Positions 1 to 6,012 of a DNA stretch of 12,863 nucleotides are shown here, piece by piece. The stretch's first letter is position 1; every line of letters begins with the position of its first letter. The notes below the pieces were generated by a model. It was not told the origin of the DNA and searched no databases. It worked only from the letters and a program-made list of their open reading frames with translations. This DNA is from Alphaproteobacteria bacterium (lineage in GTDB: Bacteria > Pseudomonadota > Alphaproteobacteria > Elsterales > Elsteraceae). The position numbers were made by a program, and so were the translations under genes. The stretch lies in the NCBI GenBank assembly GCA_013297545.1, contig JAAFHH010000039.1, forward strand, positions 1 through 12,863, given 5' to 3'.

Positions 1-1250
1 TCGCCGATTTCGGAATGGACGGCGTAGGCGAAATCGATCGGGGTCGCCCCTTTGGGCAGGGCGATGACATCGCCCTTCGGTGTGAAGCAGAACACCTGAT
101 CCTGGAACATCTGCAGCTTGGTGTGTTCCAGGAATTCGTCAGGGCTGGCGGCGTGTTCCAAGAGGTCCAAAAGCTCGCGCAGCCAGCGGTATTGGCGGCC
201 ATCGCGGGTCGGCCCGCCTTGCTTGTAGCTCCAGTGCGCCGCCACACCGAGTTCGGCGACCTCGTCCATTTCCGCCGTGCGGATCTGCATTTCGATGCGT
301 TGTTTCAGCGGACCGATCACGCCGGTGTGCAGCGAGCGATAGCCGTTCGGCTTCGGCGTCGAGATGTAGTCTTTGAACCGGCCGGGCACCACGGGGTAGG
401 CGCTGTGGATAACGCCGAGTGCGCGATAGCAATCCTCCACCGAGGTCACCTGGACGCGAAACGCCATGATGTCGGACAATTGCTCAAAGCCGATGTTCTT
501 TTGGCGCATCTTGCGCCAGATCGAATAGGGCGACTTTTGCCGGCCCGCGAGTTCGGCCGGGACACCCTGTTCGGCCAGCAGAGTCTCCAGTGCCCGCAGA
601 ACCTTCGGCACCAGGTTCTCGCCCTGGCTGGAGAGGAACGCGAGGCGCTGCAGGATCGAATCCCGCGCATCCCCGTGCAGCTGCGCGAACGCCAGATCCT
701 CCAGCTCGTCCTTGACCTCGTGCATGCCGATGCGCTCGGCCAGGGGCGCGTAGATCTCCATCGTTTCACGCGCGATGCGCTCGCGCTTGGCCGGTGTCGC
801 GATGAAGTGGATCGTGCGCATGTTGTGCAGCCGGTCGGCCAACTTGACCAACAGCACGCGGATGTCGTCCGACATCGCCAGCACCAGCTTGCGGAAATTC
901 TCCGCGTGCTTGGTCTGGTCCGACTGCAGCTCGATGCGGGTGAGCTTGGTGACACCATCGACCAGGCGCGCGATGTCCTTGCCGAACAACCGGTCGATCT
1001 GGTCCAGCGTGGTGTCGGTGTCCTCAATCACGTCGTGCAAGAGCGCGGTCGCGATCGTGCCCACATCGAGCTTAAAGCCGGTCAGAATGCCGGCGACTTC
1101 AATCGGGTGGGAGAAATACGGGTCGCCCGACGCGCGCTTTTGCGACCCATGCGCCTTCATGGCGAACACATAGGCGCGGTTCAGCAAATCTTCATCGGCA
1201 TCCGCATCGTAGGCCCGCACCCGTTCGACCAGCTCGTATTGGCGGATCAT
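1..1250 (-). CDS. rsh: Bifunctional (p)ppGpp synthetase/hydrolase Rsh (RelA/SpoT family), C-terminus cut by window edge
   Basis: Makes and degrades the stringent-response alarmone (p)ppGpp in the cytoplasm. The first 416 residues are visible. The N-terminal HD hydrolase domain has H48-P49, H72-D73 (LLHDVIEDT) and the later LADRLHN motif, so hydrolysis should be intact. The synthetase domain follows, with RFKD at 291-294, then an ISTPKPNGYRSLHT stretch and a QIRT motif. RXKD rather than EXDD is the signature of bifunctional Rel/SpoT enzymes. A TGS domain starts near residue 383 and is cut by the edge; roughly 300 more residues (rest of TGS, ACT) are expected outside. The ATG at 1250 lies 30 bp after rpoZ and has only a weak GAGG upstream. 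The in-frame codons between are bounded by the rpoZ stop and contain no better start. Co-transcription with rpoZ from a promoter upstream of rpoZ is likely. Family certain; exact start fairly sure. Confidence 0.96.
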   Translation of the reverse strand, partial: MIRQYELVERVRAYDADADEDLLNRAYVFAMKAHGSQKRASGDPYFSHPIEVAGILTGFKLDVGTIATALLHDVIEDTDTTLDQIDRLFGKDIARLVDGVTKLTRIELQSDQTKHAENFRKLVLAMSDDIRVLLVKLADRLHNMRTIHFIATPAKRERIARETMEIYAPLAERIGMHEVKDELEDLAFAQLHGDARDSILQRLAFLSSQGENLVPKVLRALETLLAEQGVPAELAGRQKSPYSIWRKMRQKNIGFEQLSDIMAFRVQVTSVEDCYRALGVIHSAYPVVPGRFKDYISTPKPNGYRSLHTGVIGPLKQRIEMQIRTAEMDEVAELGVAAHWSYKQGGPTRDGRQYRWLRELLDLLEHAASPDEFLEHTKLQMFQDQVFCFTPKGDVIALPKGATPIDFAYAVHSEIG

Positions 1251-1280
1251 GGGGCGGGCCTCGCGCCAGCGGGTCGCTGA

Positions 1281-1676
1281 CTACTCGTCTTCGACCATCG
1301 CCAGGTCGGCATCGGAGGGTTCCTCCTCGCCATCATCCTCGTCGCTGTCATCGTCCGCGAGGTCTTCCATCTCGGCGACGAGATGGTCGCGGGCGAGTTC
1401 TTGCTCGGCCGCAAACACTTCGGTGATTTCGTCCTCAGGCTCATCGGCTTCGCCGATTTTCTGCAGGCCCTTGACCAGGGCATTGTTCAGATAGTCGATC
1501 GAGACCGTGGCATCGGCGATTTCGCGCAAAGCCACGACCGGGTTCTTGTCGTTGTCGCGATCAATCGACAAGGGCGAGCCGGCCGCAATGTCGCGCGCAC
1601 GCTGGGCTGCGAACAGCACCAGTTCGAAGCGGTTGGGAACCCGCAGAACACAATCTTCAACAGTTACGCGCGCCAT
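1281..1676 (-). CDS. rpoZ: DNA-directed RNA polymerase subunit omega
   Basis: Small RNA polymerase subunit that binds the beta' C-terminus and helps core assembly; in many bacteria it also contributes to ppGpp binding. The 131-residue product begins MARVTVEDC and has the omega hallmark VPNRFELVLFAAQRARDI at about residues 13-30, followed by the conserved KNPVVALREIA segment. The C-terminal third is strongly acidic (runs of D and E between about 95 and 131), a typical low-complexity tail. The start is supported by an AAGGTGA Shine-Dalgarno about 6 nt upstream on the minus strand. It is the first gene of an rpoZ-rsh pair with a 30-bp gap, the familiar arrangement in proteobacteria. Its stop codon is TAG and lies in the same reading frame as rsh. 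Confidence 0.97.
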   Translation of the reverse strand: MARVTVEDCVLRVPNRFELVLFAAQRARDIAAGSPLSIDRDNDKNPVVALREIADATVSIDYLNNALVKGLQKIGEADEPEDEITEVFAAEQELARDHLVAEMEDLADDDSDEDDGEEEPSDADLAMVEDE

Positions 1677-1734
1677 GAAGTCACCTTGGATGTCGGCCGA
1701 ACGGGGAGGGAAGCCGCAGAGGCTGGCCAGACAG

Positions 1735-1761
1735 AATATAGGGCCGGCGCGCTGGGAGCAA
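1735..1761 (-). promoter_or_regulatory. Candidate sigma70-type promoter of rpoZ-rsh
   Basis: On the minus strand, TTGCTC (1761-1756) is followed by a 15-nt spacer and TATATT (1740-1735). The -10 is the most AT-rich hexamer in the rpoZ leader and sits about 59 bp before the ATG, giving a leader of about 50 nt. The spacer is shorter than the 16-18 nt optimum and the -35 match is partial, so the box assignment is a prediction. Nothing else in 1677-1774 resembles a promoter. Confidence 0.4.
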
Positions 1762-1774
1762 GCGGCAGCGGCAA

Positions 1775-1912
1775 TCAGTCCAGGATGGCCGGCCAGTGCT
1801 CGATCAGATCGCGGTGGCGCTCATCAATCGCGGCCGTGCGTTGGCGTCGCACCGCTTGGCCGTCTTTCGATTGCAGGGACACGATGTGTGGTGGTATCCG
1901 TTCGTCGGGCAA
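1775..1912 (-). CDS. Doubtful small ORF (45 aa) upstream of rpoZ
   Basis: A minus-strand frame, open from just below a TGA in the lipoprotein 5' end, reaches a TGA at 1775-1777. If read from the TTG at 1912 it encodes 45 residues, ending in a charged segment around ERHRDLIEHWPAILD. Codon third positions are mostly G or C from about residue 10 onward, as in real genes here. There is no clear Shine-Dalgarno and no ATG, and I do not recognise the product. It could be the remnant 3' end of a gene displaced when the lipoprotein cassette arrived, or chance. The opposite strand is also open here, in frame with the lipoprotein gene. Nothing else is visible in this 260-bp intergenic stretch apart from the rpoZ promoter. 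Confidence 0.2.
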   Translation of the reverse strand: MPDERIPPHIVSLQSKDGQAVRRQRTAAIDERHRDLIEHWPAILD

Positions 1913-1936
1913 CCGTTGCTTTTGAAGGACATCTTG

Positions 1937-3010
1937 ATGCTCAAGTCAGCTGCGCATGGGTGCAGTCGCGCCGTGCCGTTCCTGGTGGTGGTTGGCGCGT
2001 TGATGCTTGGTGCCTGTCAGACCACTGGAACGCAGCCACAGCGTTCAGGTGCGGCCGCGTCACCGCCAGGCGGTCCGATGGTCTCGATCTGGCAGCGAGA
2101 TGGCTGGCTGGTTCGGCGGAATTCCGACAGTTGTGCAGTCGTACGCGCAGAGCAGCCGCGCGAGTCGATGACACTCCTGCTGCAGGCCGATGGTTCAAGC
2201 GCGATGTTGTTACGCAGCCCGATGTTGCAGATCCGCGCCAATCAAAGGGAGAACGCTCGGATAGAGTTCTCCAATGGTGGGGGGCTCGACGGGCCGATCG
2301 CGGCCCTCAGCGCGCCGCGCGACGGCGAAGCATTGATTGGTCTGGGGCAGGGTGGCGCTGAACCACTCCTGCGACAGCTGTCCGGGTCTAGCTCGATGCG
2401 GGCGACCGTTGGGCGGTTCAAAACGCTTGAAATCGACCTTGCGAGCATCGCTCCAGCCATTGACGCGCTGCGCCTGTGTATGACGCAGCCGCAGTCATTT
2501 CCGCAAGCGGGTGCCGCTCCGCAGCCCGCGCGTGACAACGCCAACTCCCCAACGTCGCGTCAGAGGGTGTTTGGGTCGGATACGGCCTACGTGCAGTCGT
2601 TCATCGGGCCGCAGTTTTCTTTGTGCACTCTGGTGGTGGCGCCGAACCAAGGCACTCATTTCACGGTGATCATCCAGCGCGGCGGGCAGATCGATGTAAG
2701 CGCTGATGCCGCGCAATGGCGTCCGGCACCCAGCGCCCAACGGGTTCGAATCCAATTCTCAGACAATCGCGGGTTTGAGATTGCCAACCGTCCGCCGGAG
2801 AGATCGCAAGCGTCGGGCATTTTCCTCGGGATCGATCCGAGCCGTGAAGATGACATCATTGATGGCTGGGCTGCGTCGACCTCGGTCCGGGTGATAGTTG
2901 GAAATGCACCAGCACAGACTTTTGAGTTGCCAATGGCGCGAGAAAACTCGGCTGCGCTCAAGCGCTGTCTGGTAAACATCCGTGCGGTGCACCCAGTCCC
3001 AACGATCTAA
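1937..3010 (+). CDS. Putative two-domain lipoprotein A of unknown function
   Basis: Not assigned to a known family. The 357-residue product has a lipoprotein signal peptide: a short basic N-terminus, a hydrophobic core PFLVVVGALM, and the lipobox LGAC with lipidation predicted at C27, so it is probably anchored in a membrane facing the periplasm. A Pro/Gly/Ala-rich linker (about 33-48) leads to domain 1 (about 49-183; cysteines C66 and C181), a second linker, and domain 2 (about 212-350; C230 and C344). The two domains share an RIEFSNG / RIQFSDNR strand motif, an S-x-RxTVG / SVRVIVG motif and a final cysteine after a helix-like segment, suggesting internal duplication with one disulfide per domain. 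The ATG at 1937 follows AAGGAC by 7 nt. An in-frame ATG at 1796 would put 47 residues before the signal peptide and is rejected. Paralogous to the next gene. The general look (W-x-V near an early Cys, late Cys) faintly recalls IalB-like periplasmic proteins, but I would not assign that. Confidence 0.85.
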   Translation: MLKSAAHGCSRAVPFLVVVGALMLGACQTTGTQPQRSGAAASPPGGPMVSIWQRDGWLVRRNSDSCAVVRAEQPRESMTLLLQADGSSAMLLRSPMLQIRANQRENARIEFSNGGGLDGPIAALSAPRDGEALIGLGQGGAEPLLRQLSGSSSMRATVGRFKTLEIDLASIAPAIDALRLCMTQPQSFPQAGAAPQPARDNANSPTSRQRVFGSDTAYVQSFIGPQFSLCTLVVAPNQGTHFTVIIQRGGQIDVSADAAQWRPAPSAQRVRIQFSDNRGFEIANRPPERSQASGIFLGIDPSREDDIIDGWAASTSVRVIVGNAPAQTFELPMARENSAALKRCLVNIRAVHPVPTI

Positions 3011-3035
3011 GTCACGGGTCGAATTGCTTCGTCAG

Positions 3036-3049
3036 TTCTCCGTAGAGAA
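3036..3049 (+). promoter_or_regulatory. Small inverted repeat overlapping the lipoprotein B ribosome binding site
   Basis: TTCTC (3036-3040), loop CGTA, GAGAA (3045-3049) is a perfect 5-bp stem whose 3' arm is part of the Shine-Dalgarno GAGAAGGG (3045-3052) that sets the GTG start at 3060. In mRNA it could partly mask the ribosome binding site. The stem is short and AU/GC mixed, so it may be only chance. Confidence 0.25.
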
Positions 3050-3059
3050 GGGCGACAAC

Positions 3060-4166
3060 GTGGTTGATGTTGTAAATCGGCTTGGTCGGGGATCTCGACT
3101 TGCTGTACTCGGCTTGGTGCTGCTGGCGGCCGGCGCATGCCAAACAACACTGAACCCAAGCTCGAGCGCGGGAGTACCTCCACCTGCGCCTCGGCCGGCG
3201 GCGGCACCACCAGCCGGACAGGCGCAGGTGCAGACAATTTGGGAGCGCGATGGCTGGCAGGTGCGCCGAAACCAACGCAGTTGCTCTGTCACACGGTCGT
3301 TCCAGCCACGCGAGAGCATAACTCTGGTGCGCCTGGAAGAAGGTGCCGGCGGGTTTCTGTTCCGCAGTCCAATGCTGTTGATGCGCGCCAACCAAACCGA
3401 GGCTGTCCGCGTTGAGTTCTCCAACGGCTCAAGCATCACCGGCAACGCCGTCACGACTGCTGGCAACTCGCCGAGCGAAGCGCTGCTTGGGTTTGGCACC
3501 GGTGGAGTTGACTTAGTGGTGAAGGAGCTCGCACTGAGCACATCCGCGCGCGTGACCATCGGGCGCTTCAAGGCGCTCGACATTGATTTGACGGACATCC
3601 AAGCCGCCCTCGACGCGATGCGGCTGTGTGCAACCAACCCTGGTAGCTTCCCTATTGCCGGAGCAACGCCGCGGCCTGCGTTCGATTTTACAGACTACAA
3701 GTCAGAGCGCAGCCGCAGCTTTGCAGCCGATGCCTCCAGCGTCACGGGCATTACGGCAGGAGATGCTGGTGCCTGCTCGATGGCAATGCAGGTTCGTGCG
3801 AACGTGAGCGTGTCGCTTACCATCCAGCGCAACGGTAACATGTCATTTTCTGCGTTCGGACCGGAGTGGCAGCCGGCTCAGGCAGGATCGCCGGTGCGCA
3901 TTGTGTTTTCGAACGGGCGATCGTTCGAGGGCAGCGTTCGCCGCGAGGGCCAAGCATCGGGCGTGGGTATTGCCACGCCTCTTAACAGCGTGGCGGAGGA
4001 AGATCTGATTGAAGCCTGGGCTGGCGCCAGCAGCGTGCGCGTCAGTGTTCCGAATGTGCACTCTCAGTCTTACGAGTACGCGCGCGGCGCGGAGAAAGCG
4101 GCAGCATTCAAACGGTGCTTGGCAAACATACGCTTGGTGCGTCGGCCGGCATCGCTGTTCTCATAG
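3060..4166 (+). CDS. Putative two-domain lipoprotein B, paralogue of the upstream gene
   Basis: Unknown function. I start it at GTG 3060, preceded by GAGAAGGG with a 7-nt gap. The product is then 368 residues and its lipobox cysteine falls at C27, the same position as in the upstream paralogue, and both continue CQTT. An earlier in-frame ATG at 2982 lies inside the upstream gene and would add 26 charged residues ahead of the signal peptide. The hydrophobic core LAVLGLVLLAAGAC has A rather than L at -3, a weaker lipobox. A Pro/Ala-rich linker (31-55) is followed by domain 1 (about 58-192; C75, C190) and domain 2 (about 219-358; C239, C353). Identical blocks shared with protein A include DGW-x-VRR, QPRES, RSPML and RANQ. 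The gap to the upstream gene is 49 bp, so co-transcription is likely. Its stop overlaps the convergent folK stop by 6 bp. Confidence 0.85.
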   Translation: MVDVVNRLGRGSRLAVLGLVLLAAGACQTTLNPSSSAGVPPPAPRPAAAPPAGQAQVQTIWERDGWQVRRNQRSCSVTRSFQPRESITLVRLEEGAGGFLFRSPMLLMRANQTEAVRVEFSNGSSITGNAVTTAGNSPSEALLGFGTGGVDLVVKELALSTSARVTIGRFKALDIDLTDIQAALDAMRLCATNPGSFPIAGATPRPAFDFTDYKSERSRSFAADASSVTGITAGDAGACSMAMQVRANVSVSLTIQRNGNMSFSAFGPEWQPAQAGSPVRIVFSNGRSFEGSVRREGQASGVGIATPLNSVAEEDLIEAWAGASSVRVSVPNVHSQSYEYARGAEKAAAFKRCLANIRLVRRPASLFS

Positions 4167-4664
4167 GGCAGATGGCACCGCCGCCTGATCCGCGGGCAGC
4201 GCGGCGACAAGGTCGCTAAGCCGCGCCCCCGTCACCGGGTGCACCCAATTCGGTGCCACCTCGGCCAGCGGCAGCAGCACGAAGGCGCGCGACGTGAGGC
4301 GGGGGTGGGGCAGGGTGAGGTCACCGGTCTCCACCATCCGGCCATACGCGATGAGGTCAAGGTCGAGCAGGCGGGCCTCATTGAGCGCACCCCGCACGCG
4401 GCCGAATTCTCGTTCGATGGCGTGCAGGCGCGCCAGCACTTCGGCGGGCGCAAGCGCGGTTTCGATCACCGCTACGGCATTCACGAACCACGGCTGGTCG
4501 GACACCGGCACCGGTGCAGTGCGCCAAAAGCGAGATTGGCGCACAACGCGCAAACCTTTGAGCTCGACCGCCGCTAAGGCCGCGGTCAAGGTCGCCTCTG
4601 GCGGGCCAAATCGGCTTGGCAGGTTGGCGCCGAGGCCGATGATGATGGGTGCGTCTTGCGTCAC
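4161..4664 (-). CDS. folK: 2-amino-4-hydroxy-6-hydroxymethyldihydropteridine pyrophosphokinase (HPPK)
   Basis: Transfers pyrophosphate from ATP to 6-hydroxymethyl-7,8-dihydropterin in folate synthesis, in the cytosol. From the GTG at 4664 the product is 167 residues, normal for HPPK. It opens with IIIGLGANLP (about 7-16). It also has FWRTAPVP, QPWFVNAV (about 57-64), the signature EARLLDLDLIAYG with metal-binding D101 and D103, and PHPR at 119-122. I chose GTG 4664 because a perfect AAGGAG (4679-4674) lies 9 nt upstream and the core fold starts at once. The ATG at 4739 would add 25 residues not typical of the family and overlap the divergent NYN start. Its 3' end overlaps the convergent lipoprotein gene by 6 bp. 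It points towards rpoZ but is separated from it by the lipoprotein pair. Confidence 0.95.
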   Translation of the reverse strand: MTQDAPIIIGLGANLPSRFGPPEATLTAALAAVELKGLRVVRQSRFWRTAPVPVSDQPWFVNAVAVIETALAPAEVLARLHAIEREFGRVRGALNEARLLDLDLIAYGRMVETGDLTLPHPRLTSRAFVLLPLAEVAPNWVHPVTGARLSDLVAALPADQAAVPSAL

Positions 4665-4684
4665 TCGGCCAAGCTCCTTACCAT
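4656..4684 (+). promoter_or_regulatory. Weak candidate promoter for the NYN-glycosylase operon
   Basis: TTGCGT (4656-4661), a 17-nt spacer and TACCAT (4679-4684) lie about 54 bp before the NYN start, overlapping the 5' end of folK. Spacing is ideal but each box matches consensus only partly (3/6 and 4/6), so this is a suggestion. Confidence 0.25.
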
Positions 4685-4691
4685 CAATCGA

Positions 4692-4710
4692 CGCCGCGGG
4701 GTGCGCGGCG
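4692..4710. promoter_or_regulatory. GC-rich inverted repeat between folK and the NYN gene
   Basis: CGCCGCG (4692-4698), loop GGGTG, CGCGGCG (4704-4710): 7-bp perfect arms in the 73-bp divergent intergenic region. No T-run follows on either strand, so it is not a standard terminator. It could be an operator or a leader structure, or reflect high GC. Confidence 0.25.
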
Positions 4711-4720
4711 GCTCGGGCAA

Positions 4721-4734
4721 TATGGAGATCCATA
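4721..4734. promoter_or_regulatory. Palindrome covering the NYN gene Shine-Dalgarno
   Basis: TATGGA-GA-TCCATA has perfect 6-bp arms with a 2-nt centre. The GGAG at 4724-4727 that serves the ATG at 4738 lies within it. As DNA it resembles a small dyad operator. As RNA it could form a 5-bp stem with a 4-nt loop. Confidence 0.25.
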
Positions 4735-4737
4735 GTC

Positions 4738-5373
4738 ATGCTGTTCTATCAATCCGAACGAGTGGGTTTGTTTGTCGACGGCCCAAACCTGTACAACTGC
4801 GCCAAGGCGCTGGGCTTCGACATCGACTACAAGCGGCTGCTGCGGTTGTTTTCAGAAAAGGCCCAGCTGGTGCGGGCCTACTACTACACCGCCCTAATGG
4901 ACGACCAGGACTATTCACCGATCCGTCCATTGGTTGATTGGCTGGACTACAACGGCTTCACCATGGTGACCAAGCCGATGAAGGAATACACCGATTCCTT
5001 CGGCCGGCGGAAGGTCAAAGGCAACATGGACATCGAGATCGCGGTCGACATGATGGACATGGCGATGCACCTCGATCACATCGTGTTGTTCTCCGGCGAT
5101 GGCGATTTTCGCCGCCTGGTGGAAGCGGTGCAGAAGCGCGGCCGGCGCGTCTCTGTCGTCTCAACGATCCGTCTGCAACCGCCGCTGATTGCCGACGAAC
5201 TGCGCCGCCAGGCCGATATCTTCGTCGACCTCGCTGACCTCATGCCGCACATCTCGCGCAACCCGCAGGAACGCGAAGCGCGCATGGCGCAGCGCATGGA
5301 AGACCCGCGCTGGCAGAACCGCTTTGCCGAGCCACGCGCGGGTGCCGTTCCTGGCGCTGACGAGGAGCGGTGA
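4738..5373 (+). CDS. NYN domain-containing protein (LabA/DUF88-type putative ribonuclease)
   Basis: Predicted PIN-like, metal-dependent RNase; the in vivo substrate is unknown. The 211-residue protein has the NYN fold almost from its start. FVDGPNLYN (12-20) carries the first catalytic aspartate, D14. KGNMDIEIAVDMM (95-106) carries D98 and D104. LFSGDGDFRRLVEA (117-130) carries the SGDGDF motif with D121 and D123. The following GRRVSVVST strand and LRRQADIFVDL are also typical. The acidic set expected for metal binding is complete. The last about 35 residues are charged and probably disordered. The ATG at 4738 has GGAG 10 nt upstream. Its TGA overlaps the next gene's GTG start by 4 bp, so translation is probably coupled to the uracil-DNA glycosylase. 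Confidence 0.92.
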   Translation: MLFYQSERVGLFVDGPNLYNCAKALGFDIDYKRLLRLFSEKAQLVRAYYYTALMDDQDYSPIRPLVDWLDYNGFTMVTKPMKEYTDSFGRRKVKGNMDIEIAVDMMDMAMHLDHIVLFSGDGDFRRLVEAVQKRGRRVSVVSTIRLQPPLIADELRRQADIFVDLADLMPHISRNPQEREARMAQRMEDPRWQNRFAEPRAGAVPGADEER

Positions 5374-6002
5374 GTTTTTCGCCACCCACCCGAGACTGTC
5401 CGCTCTGCCCCCGTCTGGTGGCCTTCCGCCAGACGTGGCGCGGGCGGGAAGCGGGGTGGTGGAATGCTCCGGTGCCACCGTTCGGTGGCCTGGATGCGCG
5501 CCTGTTGATCGTGGGCTTGGCACCCGGCTTGCGCGGTGCCAACGCGACCGGCCGGCCGTTTACCGGCGACTATGCCGGCGACACGCTCTACGCCGCCTTG
5601 CAGCGCCATGGTCTGGCGAGTGGCACCTATGCCGAGCACGCTGCTGACGGCTTGGCGCTGCACGATGTCCGGATCACCAATGCGGTGCGCTGTGTGCCGC
5701 CGGAAAACAAGCCAGAGACCACCGAGATCAAGGCCTGCCTGCCGTTTCTCACCCAAGAGATTCAGGCGATGCAGCACCTCACCCTGGTGCTGTCGCTCGG
5801 GCTGGTTTCGCACAAGGCGGTGCTGGTAGCACTTGGGTTGCGCCAGTCCGCCCTGCCATTTCGGCATGGGGCCGAGCATGCGGTTGGCCGCTTAACCCTG
5901 CTGAACAGCTATCACTGCTCGCGCTACAACACCAACACCGGGCGCCTGACTGAGGCGATGTTCGATGCGATCATCGCCCGTGCAGCGGCGCTCATTCGAT
6001 AG
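5370..6002 (+). CDS. udgB: Family 5 uracil-DNA glycosylase (UdgB-type), Fe-S protein
   Basis: Removes uracil, and in characterised relatives hypoxanthine and other deaminated bases, from DNA to start base-excision repair. The 210-residue product has C10 and C13 in DCPLCPRL, then C108 in TNAVRCVPP and C123 in KACLPFL, the expected four [4Fe-4S] ligands. Active-site motif 1 is GLAPGLRGAN at 49-58, then TGRPFTGD at 60-67; family 5 has no aspartate or asparagine water-activating residue in the GLAP motif. The second motif is NSYHCSRYNTNTGRLTE at 179-195, with HCS where many members have HPS. The GTG at 5370 is the only possible start, since a TGA lies in frame at 5358 and C10 is needed. GAGGAG sits only 2 nt before it, so coupling to the NYN gene by the GTGA overlap is probably how it is translated. 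Confidence 0.93.
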   Translation: MSFSPPTRDCPLCPRLVAFRQTWRGREAGWWNAPVPPFGGLDARLLIVGLAPGLRGANATGRPFTGDYAGDTLYAALQRHGLASGTYAEHAADGLALHDVRITNAVRCVPPENKPETTEIKACLPFLTQEIQAMQHLTLVLSLGLVSHKAVLVALGLRQSALPFRHGAEHAVGRLTLLNSYHCSRYNTNTGRLTEAMFDAIIARAAALIR

Positions 6003-6012
6003 GAACCGGCCG

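Larger units (their letters stand above)
1937..4166 (+). repeat. Tandem gene duplication with internal domain duplication
   Basis: The two plus-strand lipoprotein genes are diverged tandem paralogues. Each encodes two related domains, giving four copies in a row. Cysteine-to-cysteine spacing is C66-C181 and C230-C344 in protein A, and C75-C190 and C239-C353 in protein B, that is 115, 114, 115 and 114 residues. Linkers between the domains are also equal: 49 residues from the second to the third cysteine in both. Nucleotide identity is low enough that this is an old duplication, not a recombination-prone direct repeat. Confidence 0.75.

Noticed and set aside
15..1280. Plus-strand 421-codon open frame
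   Set aside because: It is antisense to rsh, whose minus-strand translation matches the Rel/SpoT family throughout; long shadow frames are common at high GC.
1796..1936. 47-residue N-terminal extension of lipoprotein A from the ATG at 1796
   Set aside because: It would bury the lipoprotein signal peptide internally. The ATG at 1937 has a good AAGGAC site and puts the lipid cysteine at 27, matching the paralogue.
2982..3059. N-terminal extension of lipoprotein B from the ATG at 2982
   Set aside because: It overlaps the upstream gene and precedes the signal peptide with charged residues. GTG 3060 has a well-spaced Shine-Dalgarno.
4665..4739. FolK start at the ATG at 4739
   Set aside because: The strong AAGGAG before GTG 4664 and the immediate start of the HPPK core favour the shorter form.
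5907..5924. HCS instead of HPS in the glycosylase motif as a possible inactivating change
   Set aside because: The histidine and serine remain, and from memory this variant is common in alphaproteobacterial family 5 enzymes, so it is not treated as an anomaly.
5965..6012. Dehydratase start at the ATG at 5965
   Set aside because: It lies in the glycosylase coding sequence; the ATG at 6013 has its own AGGA and begins with a typical family N-terminus.
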